The notes under the pieces were generated by a model. The model searched no databases, had not been told where the DNA came from, and saw only the letters and a list, made by a program, of their open reading frames with translations. This document shows positions 34,632-47,500 of a stretch of DNA of 64,000 nt, in pieces. The stretch is from Fennellomyces sp. T-0311. Lineage: Eukaryota > Mucoromycota > Mucoromycetes > Mucorales > Lichtheimiaceae. The first letter of the stretch is position 1. Each line of letters begins with the position of its first letter. The stretch lies in assembly GCA_025266875.1 (NCBI GenBank), contig JALLLT010000001.1, positions 1,612,001-1,676,000 of the forward strand. Reading direction: 5' to 3'. Both the position numbers and the translations under genes were made by a program.

Positions 34632-35868
34632 TCATCTGTGTAGCCAAAAATGAGTTCCACATTCCTTGGGCGACTCACATGATGATGAAGTAGAGGAAAT
34701 GGTGGTGATGGAGGATAATGTCCGATGCGTGAGAAGAGACGTGGGCCTGGGTTTTGGTGAAAAAAGCAAGGACGGGGTAGAACATGTCGATGCTGCGGAA
34801 GATGCTGCGACGGACTCCGCATCATCAGTACTAGTGCATTCGAGACGAGCACAACGAATCCAACGACGTCGGCGGGTTAGGACACTTAGTCCGCTGCGCT
34901 TGTCGCTCCATGCTTTCCAGTCCCAGTTGCCGTATTCCCAGCCATCATCGTCTTTGACGCCACTGAGGTCGGGCTTCCATGAAGGATCAACCCATGTCCA
35001 GTGGCTGGAATTGCTAGGAGGCGGCAGATGGAATGCATCGATCGAAGGTGTAGGTTCGAGATATTCGTCAGACCTTAATAGGAGGCAATACATTTAGGTT
35101 TACAATAAATGGGGTAAAATAAAAATATTACCATTCAGGGCGATCATGCGGAAGCATCAAGTTCGTCCATCCGCAATGAAGCCACCAACGTTGATGTTCG
35201 TATACGCTGAAGCAGTACATACGGTCGAGCTCTGACCTTTTCATATCGGTCACCGATATCGATGCCAGCTTCTTTTGTTGTTGTCGTCGTCTCTCTCGTT
35301 GCTGGCAAATCACTTGTCGCACGGTGTGCACCCATGGACTCCACCAGGTCAGAAAGACGCACCCTGTGAACCATGCCAACTGACCCAGGCGTGCGCTGTG
35401 AATAATGTATTGCCAGAAAAGGGTCAGGCCTGTGCAGACCACAATGTTGCTTTTGCGATCGAAATTAAATGATTTGCTGGTCATGATTGTGATTGGAAGT
35501 AATTCAGACAATTCAGCTAGTTCTTTTGTGATTTCAGCGACATTTGCGTTTTCATCCTCGAGATTGTCGTCTGTTGTGTTGCTGTTGCTCTGACGGCGGC
35601 GCGGACGAGTGGGTTTTGGTGGAGTTTGGTCGTGCATGGTGGTCAGATAGTAGGCGAGAACGAGTGGAGCCACGACACCGAATAATAGCTTATGATGAAA
35701 CCATGCTGCAGTCCAGAGAAGGACAATCAGAAGCATTGGTGAGATCGATGATGCGCTGTCTGTGCTGTTATAAGGTTTCCATTGTAATATGCGGGCGAGC
35801 ACTACAAGGCCGTGGATATATGGCTTCAATGTCAGCAGCGTATCGGGCAGTGTGGGAGTCTGTGACAT
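34632..35868 (-). CDS. Dysferlin-domain peroxisomal membrane peroxin (Pex24/Pex30-like)
   Basis: Two exons (35868..35132 and 35073..34632) joined in frame give 392 residues from MSQTPTLPDTLLTLKPYIHG; an in-frame methionine ten residues earlier is possible. Membrane segments follow near the N-terminus (SPMLLIVLLWTAAWFHH, LLFGVVAPLVLAYYL) and in the middle (IVVCTGLTLFWQYII, LAWFTGCVFLTWWSPWV). After a basic linker comes a dysferlin (DysF) module: FSVYEHQRWWLHCGWTNLML, then WTWVDPSWKPDLSG, DGWEYGNWDWKAW and RRRRWIRCARL. This order is that of the Pex23/24/30 family, which shapes peroxisomes and their ER contacts and controls their number and size. The Ser/Thr/Pro-rich tail is species-specific. 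Which paralogue it is cannot be decided. Confidence 0.82.
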
Positions 35869-36232
35869 GAAGAGAACAAGAGTTGAAGAGCGGAACAAGA
35901 TGGATGAAACAGGCTAACTTATAAGGTCGCTTTCGAAAGGCGGTTCACGTGGTGGGTTGCCATCCCCCCAGAATTATTAAAAGCGCAAGTGCATGACACC
36001 ACGTCCTTAAAATCAGTGTCCGTTGGGGTCGCGGTTGCAAAATAATATTGTCATGCGTGCCAATGTGGGATATACCGTCGATTTTACGATTAAAACAATT
36101 ACCATACATGACGCATCTACAACAACACTGATATAAGAAAGAATTACAACACGAGAGTGATATAGAGAGGGGCTGGACGCATTAGGTAACTTGCCCATCC
36201 CTGAAAAAGGTAGTAAGAGACCAATGATCTGT
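35869..36232. other. Intergenic between peroxin promoter and Rab11 3' end
   Basis: This 364-nt gap holds the presumed promoter of the minus-strand peroxin next to 35868 and the 3' flank of Rab11. No gene is seen. Confidence 0.5.
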
Positions 36233-37223
36233 TTAGCAGCAGCCGCCTTGCTTTTGTTCATCGGGTGCCCTGGACACGGAGATCGTCTCGCCCGCCGTGG
36301 GCTGGATGGTTCCACCCGAAGAAGATTCGAGCGCCTTGTTGGACACAATACGGTAGATCTCTGCAGTCGGGTGTTGTCTGCTGTCAGCGCCGGACATGTC
36401 AAAAGAGGAGCTGTTTTCACTTGCCTGTCAAAATTCTCTGGAACGCCAGTTCTACGTTACTCGAATCCAGGGCAGATGTCTCAATAAACGAGAGCCCATT
36501 ATCAGCTAATAGAAGAGAGAGAAGGTCAGGGGGCGTCCGTCTAAAAATTTTTTAATTGATGATCTACCAGCAAATTGCTTGGCCTCCTCCGTAGGAACAG
36601 CGCGAAGGTGTCTCAAGTCAGACTTGTTGCCAACCAACATGCAGCAAATGTTGGCGTCGGCATGGTCACGTAGCTCTTTAAGCCAACGCATCACGTTCTC
36701 GTATGTGGCATACTTTGCAATATCGTACACCAGGAGCGCTCCCACGGCGCCACGGTAGTAGCTGATGTTGGTGCATAAGCAACTCTTTCTCCTTTCAGTT
36801 TTAATATCTACAACTTACGCGCTCGTAATAGCTCTGTATCTCTCCTGACCGGCTATTACAGAAATTAGTTTCAGATTCAAGGTGACCAATACGCGCGTTC
36901 ACTCCTATAAACCTTACCCGTGTCCCAGATTTGCGCCTTGACCGTCTTGTTATCGACCTGGACGCTGCGGGTGGCAAATTCCACGCCAATTGTACTCTTG
37001 GAATCGAGATTGAACTCATTTCTCGTGAATCTGGCCAACAGATTGGTCTGCGCAAGTCTCCGTTAGGTAACCAGAAAAAAGTCCATGAACCAAGTTTTAC
37101 CTTTCCGACGCCTGAGTCGCCGATAAGCACAACTACCCAGATGACGGTGTTAACTGTGGCATTGCGCGTTCAAATTTCCCCACTACCTTTGAACAAGTAA
37201 TCGTATTCGTCGTCTCGGCTCAT
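36233..37223 (-). CDS. YPT31: Rab11/Ypt31-family small GTPase
   Basis: A multi-exon Rab GTPase starting [12 protein letters not shown] (37223) and ending EQKQGGCC, a double-cysteine geranylgeranylation site. Nucleotide motifs: [11 protein letters not shown] joined by an intron to [44 protein letters not shown] across an intron, [34 protein letters not shown] and FIETSAL. The effector region [11 protein letters not shown] and the start DDEYDYLFK match Rab11/Ypt31/32, which drives trans-Golgi and recycling-endosome traffic to the plasma membrane and hyphal tip. The second exon holds only the P-loop. The start lies 360 nt from the COQ6 stop, same strand. Confidence 0.93.
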
Positions 37224-37583
37224 GGTGGAGTGTCCCTGGGTTTGCGCGGGTGAAACAAGCGTTTGTAGCGGCTCGTCTGGCTGGCTGAGTTTGACTTAAG
37301 GTTGTCCGAAAGGGAACCCCTAGAAAAGCGGGGTACAACCGCATCACCTTAGCAACAAAAGGGCAATTCGTACTTCACCGAACGGAAGCCATACCCTTCC
37401 AATCCCTTATTATTGTTTATGTTTTGTACGAGATCGACCCGGTGAATCTGATTCTCCCCTTACTCATTTTTTTCCATCGCGCTGCATCATCTTTTGGCCC
37501 TTCACCCCTTAACCCCCTGAGATACTTGTTCTTGCATAAAAGAAAAAAAACGACTATGTTATTGAGGTCTCCGAGAAACTGGT
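37224..37583. other. Intergenic, Rab11 promoter side
   Basis: 360 nt between the Rab11 start and the COQ6 stop. Pyrimidine-biased around 37460-37520. No gene is seen. Confidence 0.5.
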
Positions 37584-39490
37584 CTATGATAAGTCTTGTT
37601 CCGGCCCTTGCTTTCCTGTGTACTCAATACCCATTGCATACTTCATAATTTCCGCCTATGTTGTACCGGCTGAGCTCACGTGCTACCTCTTTCTCTGTGC
37701 TGTAGACGTACCTTGACGACATCGAGTTGGTTGACTGCAGATAGACCCAACGACCGGATCCACGTAACGGGTGCAAAGTCAGTAGTGTAAAGACGGTGCA
37801 GCTTATCGCATGCACTAATCATAACTAGATTACGCAGGTATCTGACCGACGCATACTCCCGCAATAGATGGATACTGCCAATGTCTTGACCATTCGCTGC
37901 GCCCCGTTGTAAAACATCGGATAAACACTGCACATCCAAAATTCCCTGGTTCAAACCTTGTCCTGCCAACGGGTGCACTGTATGTGCCGCATCACTACAA
38001 TGCGTTTATCAGTTTTACCTGTGATGAATTCATTGTTACCCGTTCTCTTTACCCGACAAGAGCCACGCGGTTGGCAAAATACGATTGCGAGTTTCGTAGA
38101 CGCAGCGGGAAACTGGCACGACTGGATTCATCCACACTTTCGACCTGAGGTGGGAAACTCAATTCACGCTCCAACACTTCCATGTCAGTCAATCCATGCT
38201 TATTCACACTTTGCCGCCAGTCATATTCCTTTCGGAAATCGCACGTCGGTTCAAATGTGTCCTTGTCGACTTGTGTGTACAGATACTTGAGATCTGCCGG
38301 CGATAACCGGAAGGCTGCATTTACCAATGTGCAGAATGCATCCGGTGGCATTTTCTTGAGTTTTTGTGCAATATGTGGCGGTGATGACCAAACCATTGAC
38401 GCATATCCATTCGCTAACTAAAATAAAGCATTCAGCAAATCGCTCTTTTTTGATCCTTTGATCGTTTTACAGGTAACATGGCGATAGGCCCGGTTGGCAA
38501 GAATCGCTGATAGGATGTATCGGCTGGCCGCGAAGAATCCACTTTGAATGTAGCAACCACACCATGCATATTGTAGTCCCAGCCCAACGATTCAATCTTT
38601 GCAAAGCTTCGTACCGGACTATTGACACCATCTGCACCTATCTTCATAACCGCACCGTTAATCAACCTATTCCAAAACTTGAGTGTATAAAGCATTTACC
38701 AAAAGACGCGACTTTAACGATTGACCGTTGTTCAATCGAACTATGGGCCAATCGGATAGATTGAGACCCTCTTCAGGCACAGTTCCATCCACGTGGATCG
38801 AGTCAACGCGAGCTTTTTGGAACATATCCACATTGGCACCAACACCTCGACACGTGTCCAAATGCTTCAGAATGGCGTGCTGCAAATGGACATTCTCGAT
38901 CATGTATGCGATGGCTGGATTTTCCTCTTGCATGGGAACACCAAACTGTTCCAGCAATGCCGTATCAAACTCAATACGCGCATCCGTCACACCATCCCAC
39001 ACTTGCATCCGACTGTAAGGCCGAAGACGGTCCTTGTATAGATGTTCAGTAACACCAATTTCTACATAACAAGATCAGAGTTAGTTTCCTACTTTGTTTG
39101 ATGACGGTGCTATGTATGCGTACGTGTGAAATACCGCATAGCAGCGGGTGTCAAGGAAACAACACGATTAGAGAATTTGTTGTTGACAGGTGTCCAGTTG
39201 TTTGTGTTTGACAGGTCCATGGCTTCAATAAGAGCTACACGGTAGTCACTCATGGTGGGGTTGGCAGCTGAATAACCGTATGGTGAGCGAAGTAGTCGAA
39301 TTGTTAAAGTAGTTGAGGGCTTACCTAGGGAACAAGCCAGGGCTGTTCCTGCAATGCCACCGCCAACAATAACAATGTCATATACATTGTCTAAATCCTG
39401 GGTTGTGGCAAAGGTTCGAATTGCAGGTCGTGCAATGCGTGGCAAGACGCGTGGGCGAAAGAGCCGTGTGAATGGACGTGTAGCTGCCAT
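37584..39490 (-). CDS. COQ6: Ubiquinone biosynthesis monooxygenase COQ6
   Basis: A flavoprotein monooxygenase that hydroxylates the ring of coenzyme Q precursors on the matrix side of the inner mitochondrial membrane. It starts MAATRPFTRLFRPRVLPRIA, an Arg-rich mitochondrial presequence. Motifs in order: DIVIVGGGIAGTALACSLG (FAD dinucleotide fold), NKFSNRVVSLTPAAMRYF, IGADGVNSPVRSFAKIESLG (middle motif), NRVALVG joined to DAAHTVHPLAGQGLNQGI (second FAD motif), and ARVAL-type helices. The last exon must be reached by an intron after DVVK: AEIMKYAMGIEY matches the usual COQ6 end, and the stop is at 37584. Reading through that intron instead gives a short unrelated tail. Its start is 114 nt from the POLK start on the other strand. 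Confidence 0.9.
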
Positions 39491-39604
39491 CAAACAAAAG
39501 TTGTATTTTTGTAGTCAATCACCACCGGTTTTGCTTGTTTTAGAGTGGCGCCACACCGCCTTTAAATTCACAGGAAAGCACTGTGCTGCGGCGGTTACAC
39601 TGCA
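39491..39604. promoter_or_regulatory. Bidirectional promoter, COQ6 / POLK
   Basis: Only 114 nt separate the divergent ATGs of COQ6 and DNA polymerase kappa. The core elements of both must lie here or within coding sequence. No TATA box is evident. Confidence 0.5.
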
Positions 39605-42058
39605 ATGTCTGAATCATTCCACGACAATGACGACTTCCCTGAAGACGATTTATTGTTGGACAATGACTTGTCGCAACCAGACGATCTAAACGATCTATCG
39701 ATCGAGGAATTGTTGGAATCGTTAGGGACTACTACTGTCCAGAAAGAATCACTTCAACAGCTTGAGGATCGTGATCAGTCCAGTCAGACGCTGCGTACTC
39801 GTCTAGCGGGGCCTTCTTCGAATAAGGTCTGATTAAAAGAAGACTCTACTATGAAAAAAGAAGAATTCAAACAAATGACACGTGTATTAATAGGCTGGAA
39901 TGGAATCCATTGACAAAGATAAAGTTAATCAAATCATCTATGAAGCTTCAAAGGTAGTATACCTCATTTCAAGGCAATCACGGCGATATGAACATAAGTA
40001 TATAAGGGCTCTGCATTCTTTGAGAATGAACGGAAAAAGGACCAAGCTCTGACCGAACGTATCGATGCAATGATGGCAAAATATGAAAGGATCCGTCATT
40101 TAAACCTAAGACATGAGGAACAAGTCGTGGATAACATGGTAAGTAGAACTGGCAACCCCCGCTATGCAAGCTTCCAACATGTTCTTTTGTAGATTCATGA
40201 TCTGGACAAAGAACGCGACTTGACTCAATCCATCTGTCATGTCGATATGGATGCATTCTACGCGTCGGTTGAAGAGCTCGAAAATCCCGAGCTAAAAGAT
40301 GTACCAATGGCTGTTGGTGATATGGCCATGTTATGCACAAGCAACTATAAAGCAAGAACATTCGGTGTGCGAAGTGCGATGCCTGGATTCATAGGTATCA
40401 AGCTTTGCCCACAACTCAAGATCATTCCACTTCATTTTGATAAATACCGTGCTGCATCAAGCAAAGTTCGAGCTATCTTTATGAAATATGATCCTAATTT
40501 TGCACCAATGAGTCTCGATGAGGTATAACAACAACAAAGCATGGCCAAAAGATATCATCTTATCGTTTTTTTTTCAATAGGCTTATTTGAATCTTACAAA
40601 TGTAAGAAAGGTGCTCTCGTCTCCCGTTCGCAAAGGCTGATTTTATGGCTAGTACATGACAGAGCATAATATGACGGCGCCTGCAGTTGTGCAACAGATA
40701 CGCGATGAAATATTTCAAGATACCCAGCTGACAGCGAGTGCAGGTATATGCTTCATAAATAGATTTCTAAGACTTATTGTTAATAATATACAGGCGTTGC
40801 CGCAAACAAAATGCTGGCAAAAATATGTAGTGACATGAACAAACCGAACGGTCAGTACGACCTTGCCAATGACAGAGATGCCATCCGAAACTTTATTCAA
40901 AAGATGCGGATTCGGAAGGTTGCTATAAAAAAGGTTATTCTGGTTTTATTTTTAGGCTAATATTGTTTGGGTCCAGGTTCCCGGCATAGGCCGCGTTACG
41001 GAACGGGTTTTAGCATCCTTGGGTGTAGAAACATGTGGTGATGTTTATGTAAGTTGCTTCAGCTTCTGTTGAAAGATTCTGATGAATCCTTTTAGGAGCG
41101 AAGAGCAGTTTTGTACCGACTTTTGAGTCCCGTCAGTTTCAAAAGTATTTTAAGGGCTCATTTGGGTCTGGGATCTACTACCGTGCAAGCATCCACTTCT
41201 CAAAAAAGTATTAGCGTCGAGAGGTAATTCTAGATCATTTACCTGTGTAAATCCTCGTTTTTCTAAACACGTGAGACAGAACATTTTCAGCAATATCAGG
41301 TCAAAAAGCACTTTTTGCCAAAGTCGATGAACTTGCCAGCTTGCTTGAAAAGGATCTGGAAAAGAAACGGTACAAGGTAAGTCTACCGGAGTTTTCAGTT
41401 TGGTGTTGATTAACTTCTTTTGCATAGGGGAAAACTGTCGGTATCAAGATCAAATTAACGTCATTCGAGTTGCGCGTTCGCGCCAAAACTCTGCCATACT
41501 CCGTACACAAAGCGGCAGATATTGCCAAGGTGGCCAAAGAAGTAAGTATATCTTTTGATAATCAAAAAAGAGGCATGAGGCTGACCAAAGGTGTAGCTGA
41601 TAGCAAAAGAAATGCCGATGAGTTTACGGTTGATGGGTGTCAGGCTATCATCGTTAGAAACTACGTCTGACGAAAGTGTGACAAAGGTATGCATACTTGT
41701 TTTCGAAAGGCAGATGTTTAAACTGACTGTTCTTGATGTATAGTTCTTTCCTCGAGTGGATAAATCTTTGACACCCGAGAAACGGCCCGCGATAGACGAT
41801 GATCCGGAGGACGAAACATCAAAAAAGCAAAAGGAGGAGGAGGAGAAAGAGGAAGTTGATACCATGGATGCAGCTTGTCCTATCTGCAACCGTCATTTGC
41901 ATCTAGACAACACTGCATTTAATCAGCACGTGGATGAGTGTCTGAGTAGGATGGAAGTCAGGTCAATACTGCATGCAGAATCACAAGTGCGGCATCCAGT
42001 ACGAGAGAAAGGTGGCGGGAAGTCGCTGCTTGACTACTACTCGCGCCCTAGTAGTTAG
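39605..42058 (+). CDS. POLK: DNA polymerase kappa (Y-family, DinB type)
   Basis: A translesion DNA polymerase in about ten exons, starting MSESFHDNDDFPEDDLLL. The N-clasp typical of kappa is present (KDKVNQIIYEASKGSAFFEN then KKDQALTERIDAMMAKY). Palm and finger motifs are VDMDAFYASVEELENPELKD, CTSNYKARTFGVRSAMPGF, LDE joined to AYLNLTN (catalytic acids), and SAGVAANKMLAKICSDMNKP. Helix-hairpin-helix: VPGIGRVTERVLASLGVETC. The little-finger domain ends near SVTK, followed by FFPRVD. The acidic/Lys-rich C-terminus carries one UBZ-like zinc finger (CPICNRHL..FNQHVDECL) and ends KSLLDYYSRPSS, which resembles a weak PCNA-binding motif. Human POLK has two UBZ fingers; only one is seen here. Yeast lacks this enzyme. 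Confidence 0.92.
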
Positions 42059-42530
42059 GTATCCCGCTCTGTCCTCCGCCTTTTAGCGTGTTATATAAAA
42101 CTCCCGACAGTCGTTTACCCCGATAAAAGACATATCTTTGGGACATGATCTGGGGTAGAGAGAAGTGGGGCGAAGTCGAAGAGCTGGGCATTTTATCAAA
42201 TGGGATTCACAGTGTACAGCATGACACTTGCGTTACCGAAGTATTTATGAAATGGCTTTTCATATGTAGGAAAAAGAAGGCTTTTTTTTACGTATGCGGA
42301 CCATGAGTTGTTGCAATGTTAACCTTTATCATGACAACAAATGCATGACTCTGTAACCATGAACTCATAAGCTTTGCTATCGTTCGATAGACATTCCTCA
42401 GCTTTCCCTACAGCCCCAACAAAACAGGACGGGACGGGATTAAGGTTAAACGCGGGATGTAGCGGGCAAGAATCTATTCCGCGAACATGGGTTATATAAG
42501 GGAAGTATCTGATGATCCATGTTTTTTACT
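42059..42530. other. Intergenic, POLK 3' flank and gluconokinase promoter
   Basis: This 472-nt gap has no coding feature. A TATA box TATATAAG lies at 42493-42500 and fits the gluconokinase gene, about 38 nt before its first plausible ATG. Confidence 0.55.
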
Positions 42531-43172
42531 ATGTCCACCATGATGAATAGTTCCAGTCCTGTCCCTGTCTTTATCCTTATGGGTACTGCCGGCTGCGGCA
42601 AAACTTCAGTTGCCGAGGAGATGCAGAAACTGTTACACTGCGAATATATCGAAGGTGATTCTTTGCATCCCAAAGCCAATGTCGAAAAAATGAGCAAAGG
42701 TAAATCCGTGATCATAAAGTGTGGCACATTCAATTCAATGATAAAAAAATAAAAAGGTGAACCCTTGAATGACGATGATCGTTGGCCATGGCTTGGCGTG
42801 ATCCGTGACACTTTGAAGGAAAAGGCAATCGCTATGCAATCCACGGATCCCTCAAAGTCAGAACGAACAATTGTTCTGACCTGTTCATCGTTGCGCAAAG
42901 TGTATCGTGACATTATGCGCGAGGTACCAGCTGAATATGCGTCAATCACATTTGTGTATTTGAAGGGAAGCAAGGAACTTTTGCAAGAACGGATCGATGC
43001 TCGCCAAAACCACTTTATGGGCGCCAAAATGTTGGATTCGCAATGGAACACTTTAGAGGAGCCCGATGAAACTCAGGAGCAAGTTATAGTGGCTGACATT
43101 CGCCAAGATCCACCTACACTGGCGAAATGGATTGTCCAAGAGGCTCGTCAGCGCGGGATCGTATCGTTCTAA
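42531..43172 (+). CDS. Gluconokinase
   Basis: Two exons (42531..42699, 42757..43172) give a 194-residue P-loop kinase that phosphorylates D-gluconate to 6-phosphogluconate, feeding the pentose phosphate pathway. Motifs: FILMGTAGCGKTSVAEEM (Walker A), CEYIEGDSLHPKANVEKMS, then GEPLNDDDRWPWL across the 57-nt intron, VLTCSSLRKVYRDIM, FVYLKGSKELLQERIDARQN, HFMGAKMLDSQWNTLEEP. All are standard for the GntK/IdnK family, and length is normal. An in-frame ATG at 42519 would add four residues, but it sits only about 20 nt after the TATA box; 42531 or 42540 is more likely. It could be named IDNK by its human counterpart. Confidence 0.93.
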
Positions 43173-43363
43173 AGACAACAAACTTTCCCTTGTAAATATA
43201 ATTATATTTTTAGATATCCTCCTTACGCTTCTTTACAGCATCATGGCTTGGGCATATCGAAGAAAAAGGGCTGGTGTTGCCTATTTTTGGCATGTCTTTT
43301 TTGTCATATGAACCGGAGCAGCGGGCCCATAAACTTACATGGAAAGGACCCGTCTTCCGGCCC

Positions 43364-43371
43364 TATATAAG
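43364..43371 (+). promoter_or_regulatory. TATA box of seven-TM gene
   Basis: TATATAAG about 64 nt before the ATG at 43435, followed by a CT-rich leader (TCTCTCTCTTCTTTCC-type). Confidence 0.6.
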
Positions 43372-43434
43372 CCGTCAAAAGACCTTAAGATTCTCGACTT
43401 TGTCTCTCTCTTCTTTCCTCTTTCTTCATATACC

Positions 43435-44506
43435 ATGAGTGTCACAGATCACATCCGTTCTTTCACAGCTCCAGAGTTTATAGTGGCCCTAGTATCAGGG
43501 TAAGAATGGTTACGTTTCGTGGTAGAACGTTCAGTTGACTTTGCATAGTCACTTTTGACAGGATCCTATACGGTATTGGAGCCATCCTCATGTTTGATAA
43601 ATCAAAACGACACAAGTTCTTCCTTCCGTACTTTTATCTAGGTGCAGGTGCCCGTAAGTATATGCCCCAATATGGTCTACCACTTTGATTTTGTCCGGGA
43701 GCTAAAAATGGAACAATAGTTCTCTGCACGCTAGCCAAGGTATTCGACATCGTGTGGGATAAAAGCGAAGGGATCCAGAACGATTTCCCACTGCACGCAT
43801 CATTGTTGTTAGAGACGATCGCTTCGATATTTCCGATCCTGGCGCTATTCCGGCTACTGCAGGTGTGGCAACAAGTTGGTTTAAGAGGAGGTGAAAACGC
43901 GACACGTTGGCTATCCTTAACGGCGCCGGTTATTGCGTTGATTGCTATGGTGATCTGCGTTGTTGGAGACGTGATACTCGTGCAGCAGGATCAGGCTGCG
44001 GAAGAGGGCGAAGAAGATGAGGCGCAGACGCACAAAGGGTTGCTTGTGAAATTTGTTGGATCAATCATCAACATTGTTTTGTTGCTGACGTACATGGGAC
44101 TTGTTATCTACCTGGCTCATGCAACTGGACAAAGGCGCCGTGCTACCATAACAACAAACACAGGCCGCAGCAATCCAAATTTCCTCGTGGCTGTACTTGC
44201 GGTTCTTGGACTACTCACTTTGATCCGTTGGACATATTATTTGGCTATGGTTGGTGCGATGACATTATCACACGTGTTGGAGGACGAAACTATTGGCTGG
44301 CCACTCTTTGTCGGTCTGATCGTCGTTCCCGAAATTGGTGCTATGGTTGTGGCTATTCTGTATGACCTGACTCGAGTCAAAAATGGCGTTGAGGTTAGCT
44401 CTTTTTGGGTTTTAACTTGCACAAACCGAAGCCCTGTAACTAAACCTATTTCTTTTTGTAGCAATTAAATCAAGGATTTATGTCGCTGGATCGTGAAATG
44501 GCATAA
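43435..44506 (+). CDS. Seven-transmembrane protein, RTA1-like
   Basis: Four exons (43435..43499, 43562..43653, 43720..44393, 44462..44506) give 291 residues. Seven hydrophobic segments can be drawn: FIVALVSGILYGIGAILMF, FLPYFYLGAGALLCTLA, LLLETIASIFPILALFRLL, PVIALIAMVICVVGDVILV, FVGSIINIVLLLTYMGLVIY, FLVAVLAVLGLLTLIRWTYY and LFVGLIVVPEIGAMVVAILY. An acidic loop rich in Glu and Gln lies between the fourth and fifth. The sixth segment with IRWTYYLAMVG and the seven-helix plan recall RTA1-like lipid-translocation and stress-resistance proteins, but this is a resemblance only. It ends in a short polar tail. Function unknown; plasma-membrane or endomembrane location is inferred. Confidence 0.72.
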
Positions 44507-47500
44507 GAAAAAAATCTAAACTACTTTATCCCTAACCCATATACCTTTCCGTGTTTTTAAAACGATGTCTTATTATGTAAAGCAATATATGTATACTTTG
44601 TAACAATAAAACCTGAACCCTCAATCTTTCTATACTTTTCTATCTACAGCATAGCTTGGTGCTTTTAAAAGTTAGATAATGTCGTCAATTGGGGCAATTT
44701 ACCACATTATATGAGGTCATCATTAGATCCCCTTTATGATCTGGTAAATGGATACAACGGTGTTGCCGAAGGTCAGGAATCCTGCAAGTTTCATTTCTGT
44801 ATATGTCTTAGTCCGGCTGGCATTCCGGTCAAAAAGCATGTTACACAGAAGATCTTCCTTTCTTATTTTTCTAGGCAATGTGCTCACCTCCCTCATGTTA
44901 TCTGTTCGCTTAATCATTAAAACTGAATTCTGCTGTAATAAATGGCTCAATTTTCTTATCATCGATGTAATATAGATGATTTAATAACATGATATATATT
45001 CATAGACTAAAGCAAAATTCGAATTAAGTGAAATGAACTAAATAAAGGAATGTAAGTAATGGTGGTCAGGTGTGATCTCTAGAGCTGCATATTATATAAA
45101 GTGTACCGCAGCATGGCTTAGCTTAGCTTGGCTGATGATAATACAGAACATGTACCTGCATATCGATACCGCAGTCCTTATTTATCTGCAAATTTACGGA
45201 GATGAATAAGTATTTCAACTATTAATAGTGAAGCTTGCCATTTCCAGTTTTAGAGTTATAGCATGTAAAGTGCCAAGGAACGAATTTTAAGTTACTCGAA
45301 TTTTATCCATTTTGAAGTTTGCTTGTCACACACATTTATACCTGTCAAGAGTAAAGAAGGCAAAACTGGGTAAATGGTTACACTTACATGTGCTAATTTT
45401 TTTATCTTAAAAGAACGTTTACTGCATATTCATATTTTCTTACTGCTGCGCTCCGTTGGCGCGTCTTTAATATCGCTATAATGACTTTTATTTTGATCAT
45501 ATATAAGCACCTTGGTAACGTCCCTATTGGCGACTAATCGTATGAGGTTTTTTCAAAAAAGCTTATATTTGTTGTGCACAGATTTAACACTTGCTTTATG
45601 TAATACTTAATCACTCGTGAACCCTCAACCTAATTTATACAGGAGCGGCGTAATTCGCAGATTCGGAGGATGCGAGCTGTAGCAGCATTCAACTCGATGC
45701 AGTCTTGTTGTAGTGGTACAATAAGTGAGAATAAAAAAGGAAAAAAGCGTAGTGCCGATAAGCACAAGAGGCAGTTCAAGCCAAATAACTTGACGACAAC
45801 AAGAAATTACAGCCAAGCCGATAGCCGTTAAAATCAGTACCGATCCTTTCTTTACCCATTAATTGCACGACTTTTCCTGTACGTATATACAATGGCAATA
45901 AAGTCTAATTAGTGCCATCCTATGAAAGAACCTCGGTACACATAAGGCGTTTAATTCATGCCAAAAATGGCCTCAAGCACTATGTGCTGTGAAATACGAG
46001 AAGACGGACGGTCGATCACCTTGCTAATGAGCAAGAAATATCGCAACACCATCCACAAGTGTCCAACTTGAGCAACGTTACCTAGCTTTTCCCTATATAT
46101 ACTAGTAATTTCAGATACAGTAATCATAACAATGTCATGGAGTGCGAAGAGGATGGCTTTTCTCTGTATGTCACCGTTATTAGATCCCACCAACCCGTGA
46201 GAAATTGTTGTGATTTTAGTTACAAAGTGTAGATCGAAGGCAATCGGACATTTGACATAAATAACCAAAAAATGGTAGACTGAAAGCATTGGTTTAAGAG
46301 CGAATGTCCTTCATGTACGCAATCTCTGTAGCAATAAACTCTTTGAGTGTCCTGAAGTATCCGTATGCTTTTCTCTACATATGATTATTTATCCTTCACA
46401 AAGCTTGATTGTCAAATCACCACTTAGTCCTTGTAACCGTTATTCTCATACACACTTACATAAGTCTTACTTTGTCTCACAGAACTCTAATACGGCTGTC
46501 GTTAGTAGCTCATTTCACTCGCTAGTTAAGGGTACAGCCCGCTGACAGACGCCCGAAAGATAAAGGACTAGTACCGTATACAGTGGCCCGTATACACGAG
46601 AGATGTATATTCGTTGAGAATGGCATACTACGACCTCGACGAGCTAGTTTTTATATCTTTGACATGAGCACTTGCATTCCTTCGCTGGTGTCATGTATTC
46701 CAGTAATAAAGCATCTGCCCTACCGGCTGACCCCAGTCTACATATAAGGAATTACTCTGCGCGAGAGCCAACTATAGCGCATGGAAAAAAATATACGCAA
46801 CTTGTTGCTTTGCTTACATTATTGACTCGACGATGTCCTACTGCAGCATATGGAGTAAGGCTCTTATATGAATAGACTTTTACATGATTAAATTTGTATC
46901 AAGGTTGCCACCTTCCCTAAAAGCCGCATCGGCATACTTGTTTTTTTTTTATAAAAAAAGACACTGTTCCTCGCAATATCGATCAACTACATAATGCTAA
47001 CGCTTCGCTCTTCATTTTTTTAGTGGCGGTGAAGCATTCTACTATAAACAAACTGCCAGGAGAAAAAAGATAGAATCAGGAGCATAATGTGGCGAAGTGA
47101 ATGAAGCTTTGATAACTTGAAGATGGCTCCAAAGTACTCTGTGTAACTATCTTGCTCACTAAGCCAAACTGTACCTAAATCCATAGGTAACGGCAAAAGC
47201 AGGAAAAAATTCTTCGTGAAGTAATTTATGCAAACAAGATGGCTTTTATATCACATATACGTTTTCATGAAGCTTGTGCATACAGTAATTACCTGCTAAA
47301 TAGCAGTGATTCAAGCCACCAAAATTTAATCAAACTACCAAAGTTAAAGCTGCGTAGTACTAAGGCTTAGCAGCATAACCGTAACACAAGGTACAATATT
47401 TGTATGAGGCGCCCGGCTTTCTTCACTGGTTCTTTTATGCCCTTTTATTTTCTCATAAGCATTCCATTTTCGTTACCTTTTTTATAGCTTACCAGTGTCG

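Noticed and set aside
46579..46590. TACAGTGGCC, like a Tc1/mariner terminal repeat, also at 60679
   Set aside because: No inverted partner, no transposase and only ten matching bases; chance is likely.
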